DNA from: Hedera helix
Lineage: Eukaryota; Streptophyta; Magnoliopsida; Apiales; Araliaceae
Length of the DNA stretch: 64,000 nucleotides
NCBI GenBank assembly: GCA_947179155.2
Contig: OX359278.1
Coordinates: forward strand, 25,925,797-25,989,796
Direction of reading: 5' to 3'
A program made the translations under genes and the position numbers. Positions 22,985-34,387 of this stretch are shown piece after piece; position 1 is the stretch's first letter; every line of letters starts with the position of its first letter. Below the pieces are notes generated by a model. The model saw nothing but the letters and a program-made list of their open reading frames with translations. It was not told where the DNA came from and did not search any database.

Positions 22985-24973
22985 ATGGCATCTATTCAAG
23001 TTATTCCTGGAAATCTTGTTTGTTTTGAAAGTTTCGGTAATGCAGAGCAGAAACTCAAGGATATTCTTCATCTGGTCAAGAATGCTGGCTTCACCATGTG
23101 TTTGGAAACCAGCACCAGAATTTACTCTTCACTTATGAAAGAATTCTATTCAAATGCTGATTATCGAGGAAACATCCTCATCACAAAGGTTAAGGAAATC
23201 ACATTGCAAATTGGGGTTTCTGAAATCAATCTCAGTCTAGGTATTCCAATCGGAGGAATTACTTCCCTTGACAAGATCAATATCGAGCTTGGACTGGAGC
23301 TAATGGGCTATGAGAAGAAGTCTCACCTAAAAGGAATCAAGAAGAAAGATTTTCCTTAGCAGTATGAGTTTCTGGCTGACATCGTTGGAAAGAGTATTCT
23401 GTGCAAAGACACTGCATATGATACTATCAGTGAAGATCAATTGAGGCTGATAACTGCTATTGCTCAAAGAAAGAAGATTAACTTCGGAGCAGTTTTCTTA
23501 GGATGGATAAAGAAATGGATAGATGATGCAAAGACAAGAGCTGAAGCAGGAAAGCCCTCTCCAAAGATGCCCTGTGGAAGATTCATCAGCATCATTCTGA
23601 AGAAATTGCTGGCAAATACAATTGAGGAAGATGAAGGAAAAATTCTTAACTGCAACAAAAGAATTACTCCAAGGCTATTTGAAAATTGGAAAAAGAACCC
23701 TCATGCCAATAAGGGTAAGAAAACACGAGGATCGAAAAGCTTCAGCAGAAAGATGGAAGTAAAATCTAAAGGAAAAGGAAAACGGGAAATGGAAGAAGCA
23801 TCTGAAGAAAGACTCCAAGAGGCTAATGTGCAGACAAGTAGCAAAATTCTTGTGATCTATGATACTCAGGAATCAAAAAAGAAAAGAAAAGTATTTGAAG
23901 AAAAGAAGGCTACAGAAGAAAAGGATGTCAGTTCAGGGAAAGCTGAGAAGGAGAAGATAAATATCAAAGGGTCTGAAATGAAGAAGAAGAAGAAATCAGG
24001 AAAGAAAGTTCCTCACACTGCTCCAAGGAGAAGTTGAAGAATCGGAGAACAGTGGAGAAGTTCAGTCACTGCAGGGCCACCCCAGGTGATAGAAATTGAT
24101 GATGATGAAGAAAGCTCAGATTCTAGAGAAGGAACATCTGACAGTTCAAAAGAAGAAATCTCTTCAGAAGAAAAATCAGAATATCATAAATTTAGCCCGT
24201 CTGAAAAAGAAATCATATTGGGCTCTGATCAAGAAGCTGAACCAGTTGAAAAAGATTCAGCATCCGAGTTCAACGAAGATGATGATGTTGCTGAACCAGG
24301 GGAACAATTCTCGGAAAATTCTAAAGATGGAGAGGCTATATCAGATGAGAAAGGAGACTGTCAAGAAACCATGATGAAAGAAGGTGAACATATTCAAGAA
24401 GAGACTAGTACTCATGGTTTGGGAGAACCAAAAGGCAGGTCAAGTAAAATGAGAGGATTAAGTGGTTTTATGAAGAAAACAGGCAGAAGTTCAAGGACAG
24501 GTCATAAGGAGAGACAAATAAGGATGAAAATTGAAAAGAAGCTGAAGGAGATAAGACTGCTGAGAAAACTGGAAAAGCAACAATATGAAGCATATCGGCT
24601 GAAGCAGATCAGAAGGAAACGTAGAGTCAGAAGGAAGCATGCCAGCCACAAGGAAAAATGCTCTATTACTTGGGATCATAATCATCTGTCAAGTTTCATT
24701 CCCATACTACCACTTCTCAGGGCTATATTCATGAATGATCAAAGTTCTATCAGTTGGAGCTACTCGACCTTTCCAAATCTTTCATTAGTAGCTCAAAATT
24801 TCTCAAAGGCAATGACCTTTGCAACTACACTGATAAGTAGTGAGTCCTTCTATCCTCACTACCAAAGTTGCCAGAAAATATCCATCTGGAATCTAACCAG
24901 CTCTCAAACTTCTAGCCAGTCTGTGGGAAATCAAAATGCAGAAATTAGAAAATCCTCGGCTGAGACTCACTAA
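22985..24973 (+). pseudogene. Env-like / putative plant transposon protein ORF
   Basis: One frame of 663 codons starts at ATG 22985 and ends at TAA-type stop at 24971-24973. It is interrupted by TAG (23357-23359) and TGA (24035-24037), with homologous sequence continuing in frame after each. The N-terminal about 220 residues form a globular domain opening with QVIPGN. It is shared with the ORF at 47943-45373 and resembles the 'putative plant transposon protein' family found downstream of pol in Sirevirus-like elements. A long Lys/Glu-rich basic segment, an acidic Ser/Glu/Asp segment and an Arg/Lys-rich helix follow. No clear signal peptide or membrane segment is visible, so 'env-like' refers to position only. 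Its biochemical role is not known to me. Confidence 0.75.
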
Positions 24974-25195
24974 ACTCTTAGTCGCCCAACACCACCTTCC
25001 TGTTGGTAAAGTCCCAAAACTTTGCAAACAATTCTCAAAATACCAATTCTCCAGTCATAGAGTCCCAACACTTTATGGACCATGAAAATATTCTTTTCTT
25101 TCGTAGAGTCTCAAAACTCTGTGGTAGACTTCAAGAAATCCTTCTAAATCAGCAGTGACTCAGTCAGCTCCATACATATCATTATTGATGATGTC

Positions 25196-25554
25196 AAAAA
25201 GGGGGAGAGAAGAACAAGAACTAAGGGGGAGCTAACTAAAGGGGAGCTATAAAGAAGCAGGGGAGTGAATATTCAAGGACTAAGGGGGAGATATGAAGAA
25301 GGAGAATCAATCAGCCAAGGAGAAGACAGCTAGCAAACTCAGTGGAAGAAAAGTTGAAACATAAAGAGCAGCTGTAAGTATGTATAACTATATAACTTTT
25401 TGTAAGAATGCTTAATTAATGAAATCATCTTTTTGCACTAGCCATACAGTATTTCACTGTATCATAAGACATAAATTACCTGTCAAGTAGATGCATTATA
25501 TGAATGTCATTTCAATAAGTCTATTTGTTTTGTCATCATCAAATAGGGGGAGAT
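25196..25554 (+). promoter_or_regulatory. Multiple polypurine tracts before the 3' LTR
   Basis: At least five purine tracts with a G4-G5 core occur (AAAAAGGGGGAG, CTAAGGGGGAG, TAAAGGGGAG, ACTAAGGGGGAGAT, and AAATAGGGGGAGAT next to the LTR at 25541-25554). The last is the plus-strand primer site. Multiple polypurine tracts upstream of the 3' LTR are a described feature of Sireviruses, which supports the clade call despite the missing pol. Confidence 0.85.
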
Positions 25555-28332
25555 TGTTAATTGATGTTTTGATTTGATGATGATAATTGTTGTGCAAAAA
25601 GGATTGTGGTAAATGTGCTTATATGGCTAATTGTCAATGTGTTTCTGAAAGTGTGCGTATGTGTAAATGTGATTATGTGCTTACTTGATTATGTGCATAG
25701 ATGTTCTAAATGTGCTTATGTGTTTACTTGATTCTGTGCGTGAATGTTCTGAAAGTGCCTATGTGATTATGTGACAAAGTGATTATATGTCAATCTAATT
25801 ATAAGCTTACATTGTCATGTGTGTATGATATATATTCTATTTCAATACTTTGATTTACACACTTGTATAACACAATATGATCTTGTTGTAAACCATCTGC
25901 TGTCCATTAAAGAGAATGAAAGTTATCTGGTTAAAATGTTGTAAAGTCCTTTTAAAGATATATGTGTACAAAGGACTTAGATTATAAAGATCAGAAATGT
26001 TAGGTTGATCTTTCAATAGAAGTCACTTTGCATAAATGATGTAAGCAGAGCAGCTTAAGAATGAATCATTGTTGTATTTGTATTTCAGAGTCTGAAAAAA
26101 TCCTTTCAATTTGTAATGATATAATAATGTAAGAAAGGATTTAGTTAGAAAAGATCAAATCTGTTAGGTTGATCAGTCTATATGATCGTAGAATGAACTC
26201 TACGATTCCAAGCAAAGAAAACTCAACGATTCGGCATGTTCGTACAGTGAAAGGTACGACTCTCAGCCCGGATGACTCTACGATCATCAAAGAGGAACAT
26301 ACGTGCAAGAAGTCTACAGAGTATTCATGCAAAATCAAATAACTGATCAAGCACTAATCGTAGAGCCGAACTCTACGATCGTCGAACAGACAGCGAAGCA
26401 AGCCTGCAGATAACACTGAGCCAGAGAAGAAGTATACTCTACGATACACACTCTCTAGCAAAATCGTAGAGTAAACTTGCTGAGCAAGTTTTCAAGGACT
26501 GGAATATGCACAGATAGAAGAAGTCATTAAGTGGAACAGCATTATGAGGCAATGCAGTATATTGATCTAGATATGGAACAATCGTTGAGTAGAATCAAAG
26601 GATGTGCTAACAGACTGCAACTCAACGATTCCAATAAGAAGCACTACAGTCAACGAACTCTACGATTTGATCAGACCCATCGTAGAACGAGATCAGCAGC
26701 TTCATGACTTGCACAGGAAGACAAGCTCATAGAACGAAACCAAAGCAAAACACTGCAAGCACAAACTCTGTGACCTGACCAGAACAGCAAGGTCGCAGAG
26801 TAAGAGAAAAGATCATTCTAACTCAACGTTTCACTTGACAGTCATTCATGGGGTTGAGTTTGCAGGATCAAAGTGGACTGTCTATCACTCAACGAATTCA
26901 TCAAGCAGGACAAAGCTAGCATGCTATCAGAATGGCTATATGATGAAAGAAAGAAGAGTATACTCCTCGCCCAAACTAAAGAAAGATTAAGTGTTGTCAA
27001 GATACAGATGCATGCCAGAGACATAGTAGATGTTGTGCTCAAACGACTATAAGTCAGGAACCCACTACTCAGGAAAATGGTGAATAAGGTCAGACTAATG
27101 GGACATCTCTGAATGCAGCAGAACAGCTGATTCTTAAAGTCAAGGAAAAACATTTATTGATGAATCAGTATATTAACTAGCAAAGAATATAATAATCTTT
27201 GCTGAACAACTCTGAGAAAGCAACGGCTATAAATTCAGAGAAAGTAGAGCTACAGGTTAACATATCAGAACACGTCAGAAAAGCACTGACACAAGCGGCA
27301 AGAAAGTCAACATTGAAGATATTAAGGATCTGCACAAGGCCAAATAAAACCAATGGGATTTCTTTCAAACGGTAATATATGCTCAGAGATATAAAGGCCT
27401 AAAATGAGATATAGAAGGGTGGTTGTTAAAAAGTCAGAAAATATACAAGAGAGATGAGAGAAGACAACAACCAATCGTAGAGTGAAATAGAATGAATATG
27501 CTGAAGGACTCTACGATCCATCAGAACACTAACACTGAATTGAGAGAAACATAGAGATGTATAACTCTATTACAAGAGAAGTGTTCAGAGCTGCTAGGCA
27601 CATGGAAGAGAGAAGCTTAAATGCCAACTTGATACATACATGGTAGCAACTGAGTACTAAATGGAAGGAGCATCACAGTCATCTCAGAAGCCCATCTCGA
27701 GAAGCAATAAACTGTCTATGATAAGAAGGAACAACTGAGTATCAAAATGAAGAAGCATCACAGTCATCTCAGGAGTTCATCTCGAGGAGCTCTCAAGTAC
27801 CAAAGGAGCTGAAATACAAAAGCCTAGCAACACATTTGGTGATCTTGAGTAGTTGCTGAATATAAGAAAGAAGGAGAATATCAACGACAAACATCAGCAG
27901 CATTCAATGATGGATCACAAGCAGCTGCTAAGTACCAGAAGATAAAGAAGATCAAAGTTTATCTTAGCAGCACAACCCAACAAGCATTCAACACACAAGA
28001 GAGGGTCAAAGGATCCTTGCCCGAATGGCTAAAAAGAAATCAAGTCTGCTGGACTTGTTGAGTACCGAAGGGTACAAGAGATTCTAAGTCTGCTGGACTT
28101 AGTCTACAGTCCAAAGCTGCTAGCTTTGATGAGGGCAAGAGTGTCCTAGTCTTAATGTGACTAAAGGAACCAAAGCTGCTAGCTTTGATGAGGGCGAGAG
28201 TGTCCTAGTCCGGAGGACTAAACCTTAGTGGATTTCCTACTGTCATGTAGAAGAGTGGAGTAGGAGTTATTCAGTCTCCGAACCACTTAAAACTCTCTAG
28301 TGTCATTTTACTTTCAGTCTTTCACATTCTGT

Positions 28333-28377
<45 letters not shown>

Positions 28378-28623
28378 ACACATGACTGTGAATTAGTTTA
28401 CTTAACAAATGACTTTCTTCAATATAAACTTAAACTCAACAGAGAAGTTTTACAAATCTTTAAGGGGTGTTTTTCAAACTAAAATTCCGCTGTGCAAACA
28501 AATATTATTTAAGTTTATTAATTGCTATTAAATCTTTGAACTTAATCTTAAACTTAAAAAGTTTCTAAGAGATCTATTCAACCCCCCCCTTCTAGATCAC
28601 TTGTGTGCCTCTGGGAACTAACA
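25555..28623 (+). repeat. 3' LTR of the non-autonomous Sirevirus-like element
   Basis: It is nearly identical to 17086-20140. The first bases read TGTTAATTG instead of TGTTGATTG. The AT microsatellite is longer (about 28335-28375) and the C tract shorter. The minus-strand short frames at 26141-26350, 26842-27153 and 27177-27368 are copied from the other LTR and are not genes. Confidence 0.93.
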
Positions 28624-29016
28624 GATTATATGATAGAAAGGAACACAACCCATTGAGAAAACTAGTGAAGCTTTCTGCTAGACACATTATACTTTTTAAA
28701 ATACATAACACGAGACATTAAGGCAAGCAACAGATAAATACTGAAAAATAACACTTGACAAATACTTCATAAATGTATGTACAAATTATCATAAGCATTG
28801 GCATAACTAAATACAAATGATTGAAATAAACTTGGATCATTTGAATAACTATGAGCTGAGAAATATCAACACTAAATGTAAATGAAACATGATAGCAATG
28901 GAAACTGAAATTGAGAAAAGCAATTCTACAGGAAAATAATAACAATATGAAACTTAGATCGACAAGGTAACACACTAATACAATATAAACAATAGTACGA
29001 CAGGGGAAAAAGAAAC
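28624..29016. other. Intron remnant of the S19 pseudogene
   Basis: It starts with the second GATTA target duplication and continues as AT-rich sequence to the splice-donor side of the S19 exon at 29017. No other feature was seen. Confidence 0.6.
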
Positions 29017-29082
29017 CTATCTAGACCGCTTGAGATGAGTGGCGTAAACCTTCACGAACTCATGGGGCGAAACATCAATTAC
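29017..29082 (-). pseudogene. Ribosomal protein S19 (eS19) pseudogene, upstream exon
   Basis: Exactly 22 codons lie between a splice acceptor (TGTAG, minus strand) and a GT donor (GTTTCT). They read VIDVSPHEFVKVYATHLKRS, the conserved N-terminal helix of ribosomal protein S19, and the last codon, expected to be Lys, is TAG. The donor phase fits the acceptor of the exon at 15923, so this is an unprocessed (intron-bearing) pseudogene. The first exon with the start codon was not found between 29083 and the next pseudogene. Confidence 0.85.
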
Positions 29083-29410
29083 CTACATGGTTTGATGAAT
29101 CAATGAGATATTTTAAAAAGCAAAAAAGATACGTTCTGTTCCAGTAATTAAAGAATTAGCAGCATCTACAATTCATTATCAATTTATCCCATGAAAAGAG
29201 AATAAAATAAAAATTGGAAAGTACACAAATCCTTACCAGAAGATCGGCACCAATGGGGCTACTAAATATAGTTCTCAAATGAGTCAGAACTTAACAAGGA
29301 GAAAATCACTTAAAATAGTAAACATTTACATTCAAGATCATGATAAGTTTACAAATTAATTCACTTTATGGAAGCTGTGAATGGAAAGCAAAAGAAAGAA
29401 AAACAGGACT
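29083..29410. other. No feature recognised
   Basis: AT-rich flank between the S19 exon and the target duplication of the next retroelement. It may be S19 intron 1, but I could not place exon 1. Confidence 0.5.
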
Positions 29411-29415
29411 GAATC

Positions 29416-31656
29416 TGTGACAGCCCCAAAATCCGTCTCCAATAACCCCGGATCTGGTCCGTCAAAAGTAACCTCAATCCTGAGTTTAAGTCGTTACACG
29501 AACAACCTTCTCCACAACATTACATAAAAGATAAATTTAATGTTGTTAAAACTCAATATATTAATTGATAAACTTAATTAACTTTCAAAAATCTTCTATT
29601 CCCAAAATCGCAATCTTTACATTGCTCTTTTACAACTCTAGATCATATACATTATAATTTAATATATAATCTTTACCTCTATAAGTTATTCTTTATAATC
29701 TAGTAAGCTAAATATATGATTCATCAAACTAGATTATCAAAACAGCAAGCTGTAAGATACGCTAATATTGTTTGTGAAGTCACTCTACGATCGTCTGGCT
29801 TGGCAGTCTACGCTCGCAGAAAAACTTGGACAGTGGAATTTCACTCTACGATCCCACAGTAAAGTTACTCAACGATTTGTTACTTTACGACCAAGCACTC
29901 TACGATCGGCTGAGACTCACTCTACGATTTTCACTCTACGTTTTGGACTTTTCACTCTACGATTTTCACTCTGCGTTTTGGACTTTTCACTCTACGATTT
30001 TCACTCTACGTTTTGCACTTTACTACCAGCACTTTACTACCAGAGCACTCTATTACCAGCAGCACTCTACTATCAGTTCACTCTACTACCAGCAGCACTC
30101 TACTACCAGTTCACTCTACTACCAGCAGCACTCTACTATCAGTTCACTCTACTACCAGCAGCACTCTACTACCAGAGCACTCTACGATTTTTTACTACAA
30201 CTAAGGAAAATTCTCAAATTTACAATAACTTCATACAACATACCAGAACTCATTTTAACCTTTCTGGTTTATTCTTTAGACTAACAAAACGTCTAACATA
30301 TTACTTAAAGAGGTTCTAATCTTGAAAACAAATCCTTGGACAGAAGGTTTAACCACTTTGATTCTCTTAGACTTTTAATCAAACACTTGGTGAGCATATA
30401 GCTACCACCACCAATTTCTTCTAGTTTCCATTTATGGCTTTTAATTTCACAAGCATGAAAACTATAAATGTCAACACATTAACATCATCTCCAATATTTA
30501 TAGACTTATAATAAACACCTATAAATATTTAAATATAACCTTTTACCATAAAATTGGTTTACATCAAAATAGAACCATTAAAACTAGGTTTAACAAACAC
30601 AAAACCTTAATCATTTTAATGTATCTATGTATCTAGCATGCTATATACATCTAGATACACATAACCCCATCTCTTGACCAACTTAAAACTTGGATTCACC
30701 ATAATCTAACACCCAAAATGCAAAGCTTTCCTATAATAACTATATAGGAAACCTTTAAACATAATTTCTACAAAAGTTGGAGTTTAGAAAATTTTTAAAC
30801 CTTCATGAATGATATTCTTTTTGGGCTCTAGAGACTCCCCATGATGAGTGCTTCATCTTTAATTCTTGCTCCATGTTCATCCGACCATTCTAGCTCATCA
30901 AGCTCAAGCTTTTCTTCTTCCATTTCCATGGCTTCTTCTCTCTTAGCCTAAATGCACCAGAAGGGGAAATGAGAGAACGACTGAGGTTATACCATACTCT
31001 CTCAGCCTTATACAACTCTTAGGAGTTGGACCCTATAGCCTCTCCTATGCCTGACTTGTCTCTCCTTTTCTCAGCACTGAGTTCTTGAGCTTTGCACAAA
31101 CTATGTGTGCTCTGCTTTTTTCTGAGGTTTTGTCCCTAAAGGAGTGACACACTTACTTTTCCACCAGGTTATGTTATTACTCTTGGGCTGGGCTGCTATT
31201 TGTTTTGTGAATTAAACAATTGGTGGCCCAATTGTTACTTATATTGCAACTAAGCTTTGGGTTGCCCAAATTAAATTCCTAGTGAAAATATAAAATATTA
31301 ATACCCCACTATCAATAACTTTCCAAATGAAAATAAATATAACATTATTAATGTTTACGAAATCTCATTAATTAATAACCATATTAATTAATTTACACAT
31401 CCAGCTTAACGTGCTAGCTATTTAATTAAATATCACATAGCTCACTTACCTTATCACACTTTGATACTATACCACCTAGGTTGGTCCATTAATTTAATTA
31501 ACCCATTAATTGAACATTCCTTAAATTCATTTAATTACTCAACACATAATTAAATAAACCAGGCCATCATATAATGATTTAATTTAATCCCTCAGAAATT
31601 TACAATTACATCAAATAATTCCATTTTTCTATATTAAAATATTTCGGGTCGCTACA
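29416..31656 (-). repeat. 3' LTR of the chromovirus derivative (2.24 kb)
   Basis: On the minus strand it starts TGTAGCGACCCG at 31656 and ends GGGGCTGTCACA at 29416, the same end pattern as the other chromovirus LTRs. Its 3' third contains the ACTCTACGAT/CACTCTACTACCAG array (29780-30190). TATAAATA-type sequences occur near 30495 and 30530, and TGGGCY motifs near 31185-31270. Confidence 0.85.
29780..30190. repeat. Tandem array of CTCTACGAT-derived units
   Basis: Repeats of (TTTT)CACTCTACGAT occur at about 29784-30015. They grade into a minisatellite of CACTCTACTACCAG units with alternating AGCAG and TT tails (about 33-bp dimer) at 30016-30186. The array has no stops in three frames, which explains the long overlapping open frames there. 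Its basic word is the palindromic motif typical of the Sirevirus-like elements in this window. Confidence 0.88.
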
Positions 31657-31671
31657 TTCTTCCCCCCTTAT
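31657..31671 (-). promoter_or_regulatory. Polypurine tract of the chromovirus derivative
   Basis: On the minus strand a TAAGGGGGGAAGAA tract directly precedes the LTR start at 31656, and the TTTCGGGGACGAAAT block common upstream of this site in Ty3-gypsy elements lies just before it. This fixes orientation and LTR boundary. Confidence 0.85.
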
Positions 31672-32242
31672 AATAATTTCGTCCCCGAAATTTCAATATA
31701 AGGTAACTCAAAAAAATATGAGGGTAATTGTTCCTTATCATGTTTTATGCACCTATATACCATATAGATACATAACTTAGTGTATACCTTATCATATACC
31801 CCGTCAACCAATTCTAGGTTTTAAACTCCCAACAATTATTTTCCTCAGATTAAGTTTTTTTTTTTTTTAACTCAATCCTTACAAATGATCCCATCCTTGG
31901 AATTTCTATTACCAAGGAAATATCAGAGTTTGTTTCATTTCCAACTCTTTACAATCCCATGCATATCCGACAAATCACATCGATTATCTTATTCTAGGTA
32001 TCGCTTTACTTATTGTTTTATTACCATAGTCCAATCATGACAGAACTCAAATTCATTTTCCAGTGATCGCCCATCACTTTACCAGGGTTGCTTTATATCT
32101 AAACCTCAAATTTCGCTCGAATCCTCAAAAGCTTAAAATTTCCACAAATCGACTATTCCAATGATTAGCGTAGCCTTAAATCACATCAATTACCTAAGAC
32201 CATACTAATCAGTCTTATGAATTTCTGGGTCATTACAGAATC

Positions 32243-32678
32243 GATATTGTAGTGAGGTTGTTTGTCAGGAGGATTTAACATGTTGACAAGGTTAGTTTAT
32301 GAAAAACTTCCAATTTCCATTATTGGCAGGTTTTCAGGCATTTTATAGTTTTACCAGAAAATTTAGTCTTTCTTGTTTATACTAATAATCCCCTCTCATT
32401 TTAAATATTGTATTACACATGTAGTTATTGAACACAACCAAAGAATTAAAATGGGTTCACAACTAATTTCTCACCCTTCCCCTCCTAGTGCTAGACTTAC
32501 TAAACATTAGAAGCAAACAAGAAGGACAGAAATGATGAAAATATGTGTGTTATACCTGTCTAAAGGGCTTATTAGGAGTTCTCCAAAAACCCTATCAACA
32601 AAAAAGATATCCCTCACACTTGAGTAGGAGAAAACAAAACTAGAAAATAAAAGTAATGGGTAGCTATGCTTACTAACT
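32243..32678. other. No feature recognised
   Basis: Sequence between the chromovirus derivative and the last identifiable TOPLESS-related exon. Nothing could be assigned. Confidence 0.5.
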
Positions 32679-33382
32679 TGTTCAAAATATAAAACTTTTG
32701 AACCATCGATCATCTCTGCAGCGAGGCATGTAAGCCATCTACACAAATGAAAACAAGAATTGAAGTCATCTAAGCAATTTCTAATTCCTTCATTAAGCAG
32801 TTATTCTATTGAGAACTAACCATTGCTTCAATATGTGCTCATTAAAGAAGTAATTGATTTCATTCATGTTTCTCTATAAATTCTAAGAAAGACTTACGCT
32901 ATTTGGAGCTTCCTAGTAGTATCTATATTCAAAAAGTAGTTTAATTGAAGAAATTATCAGAATCCCTGGATGTTTGGTCTCTTGAGAACTACCAATTTAT
33001 GGTTAAAAAAGAAAAGAAGATGAATTAAATAGCAAAAGAAGAGTAGTAGAGGTAACAACAGAGGAGAAGTTTCAAGGTAAAATTGTAAACGAACTCGTAA
33101 GAAGAGAAATTACAAAAGGAGAGGGTAAAAAAACAAAAAGAAAAACAGAAAATACTCCATGACACCTTGCTGATCTAAATGAGGATACTAAATTGGATAT
33201 AATTCAAAATGAAACCATCATTTCGAAGAAGATGCATTGGTACGGCATATTGATAACAAACTTGAAAATCATCTCAGCTATGTGTATACCTGAATATTCT
33301 CTTTCTGATGAGGACATATAGAATATACGGGTGATTCATGTCCTTTAAAGTTAAATAACTTTAGCCCCAACAAATCTCCCAC

Positions 33383-33441
<59 letters not shown>

Positions 33442-34387
33442 CAGTTAGTTTTATGGTTAAGAAAGCGCAAGAAATAAGAAGGTAAGTAACAAAAATAAAC
33501 CTAAATATATATAAAAAATTCCTCACCTTCATCGCCTTATCAACCCACAAGTTACAACACACAACTGCTTGTTTGGATGAGCAAACGCTAAGTCATTTAC
33601 ACCTCCAAAATGTGCATCAATGTGCAAGTATAAACAGATGCAAGTCAAGCTGTCAAGTAGCAGTTAAAATTTTAACCCTGTTGAAAAGACAAAAATATCC
33701 CAACTCACCTCTATATGTTGGCTTAGATCATTTGGTCCAGCATACGTATACAAATGAATTAAATGCTTAGCAAATGCAACCCCTACAACATAAAAAATTA
33801 AGAATACTCAAAGGCACCTTCAGAACCTAGTTAACTGTTTGTTCTTTTTCTTTTTCTATAATTTGCGAGTAAATAAAGGTGCATCTATAGCTATCCTAGT
33901 CAAGTGCTGAAGTGTACATACCCAAATAATTTTCATCGGGACTCCAGGTCACACGGCTAACTGATATTGGAGCATCCTTGCCAACAGAAGCCTATTTAAT
34001 GCATTAATGTTCAGAATAATATAATACTTTGCTCAACTAATCAAGCATTATAGTGAAATGTATATATCGTAATTCTTGGAACACCTTAGACTCATATAAC
34101 GTAAGTCACTAAATCTATGTTCTTCCTACACAATTATTCAAATATATATCTATATACAGATATATAATATTAAAAAGAATAGTATGACCGATGGAAGCAC
34201 AATTTGAAGCGAAATAAGAACGGTGAGAACCTGAAATGCCAATGAACAAGCTGCCATATCCCATATATTTAATAACTTTGAAACCAACTTCTCGCGCATC
34301 CCTTCGTTTTCCCTCCACACAGCTATTTGCTCTGCAATTTCACCCATCACACACATTAACTATTTGTGTAGAAGTAGCAGACTATTG
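32679..34387 (-). pseudogene. TOPLESS-related co-repressor pseudogene (WD40 exons, introns kept)
   Basis: Six exon-like blocks on the minus strand follow the order of plant TOPLESS/TPR proteins. 34231-34387 has VWRENEG..REKLV and WDMAACSLAFQ. 33922-33991 has DAPISVSRVTWSPDENYLG. 33709-33782 has GVAFAKHLIHLYTYAG. 33527-33621 has IDAHFGGVNDLAFAHPNKQL. 33290-33382 has KLFNFKGHESPVYSICPHQK. 32679-32738 is a poor match. TPRs recruit histone deacetylases to repressor domains, and these blocks are WD40 repeats. Most exons keep GT-AG borders (GTGAGT at 33708), so this is an unprocessed copy. Damage includes a stop in the first exon, a lost acceptor before 33621, a frameshift near 33545 and missing exons on both sides. 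Confidence 0.85.
33384..33440. repeat. (TA)n microsatellite at an exon border
   Basis: About 27 TA repeats lie immediately upstream, on the minus strand, of the splice acceptor of the TPR-like exon at 33382. They replace the normal pyrimidine tract, another sign that the gene copy is not under splicing constraint. Confidence 0.85.

Larger units (their letters stand above)
17086..28623 (+). mobile_element. Complete non-autonomous Sirevirus-like LTR retrotransposon (11.5 kb)
   Basis: Two long, nearly identical LTRs (17086-20140 and 25555-28623) are flanked by a perfect 5-bp target duplication, GATTA at 17081-17085 and 28624-28628. A tRNA-iMet PBS follows the first LTR, and several polypurine tracts precede the second. 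The 5.4 kb interior holds only one long frame, an env-like ORF at 22985-24973. I found no gag, protease, integrase, RT or RNase H signature. By eye the LTRs differ at about 16 positions in about 3 kb plus repeat-length changes, almost all transitions, so insertion was recent. Movement must have relied on proteins supplied by other elements. Confidence 0.92.
29416..32237 (-). mobile_element. Chromovirus deletion derivative with target duplication
   Basis: A complete LTR (29416-31656, minus orientation) is followed on its right by a polypurine tract and about 550 bp of non-coding sequence. This ends in a second LTR-start-like sequence (…GGGTCATTACA, reverse complement TGTAATGACCC) at 32237. GAATC flanks both outer edges (29411-29415 and 32238-32242). 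The simplest reading is a minus-strand Ty3-gypsy insertion that lost its whole coding region and nearly all of its 5' LTR by internal deletion. No coding domain remains. It sits between the S19 and TOPLESS-related pseudogene exons. Confidence 0.75.

Noticed and set aside
30016..30186. Regular repeat-spacer look resembling a CRISPR array
   Set aside because: Units are contiguous and degenerate with no unique spacers, and the DNA is a plant LTR.
29768..30319. Three overlapping open frames up to 183 codons
   Set aside because: They come from a stop-free tandem repeat inside an LTR; the predicted peptides are repeats (LYYQ, LLPA) with no domain.
33278..33562. Single 94-residue ORF with a poly-(Ile-Tyr) run
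   Set aside because: It reads through an intronic TA microsatellite joining two TPR-like exons; it is not one protein.
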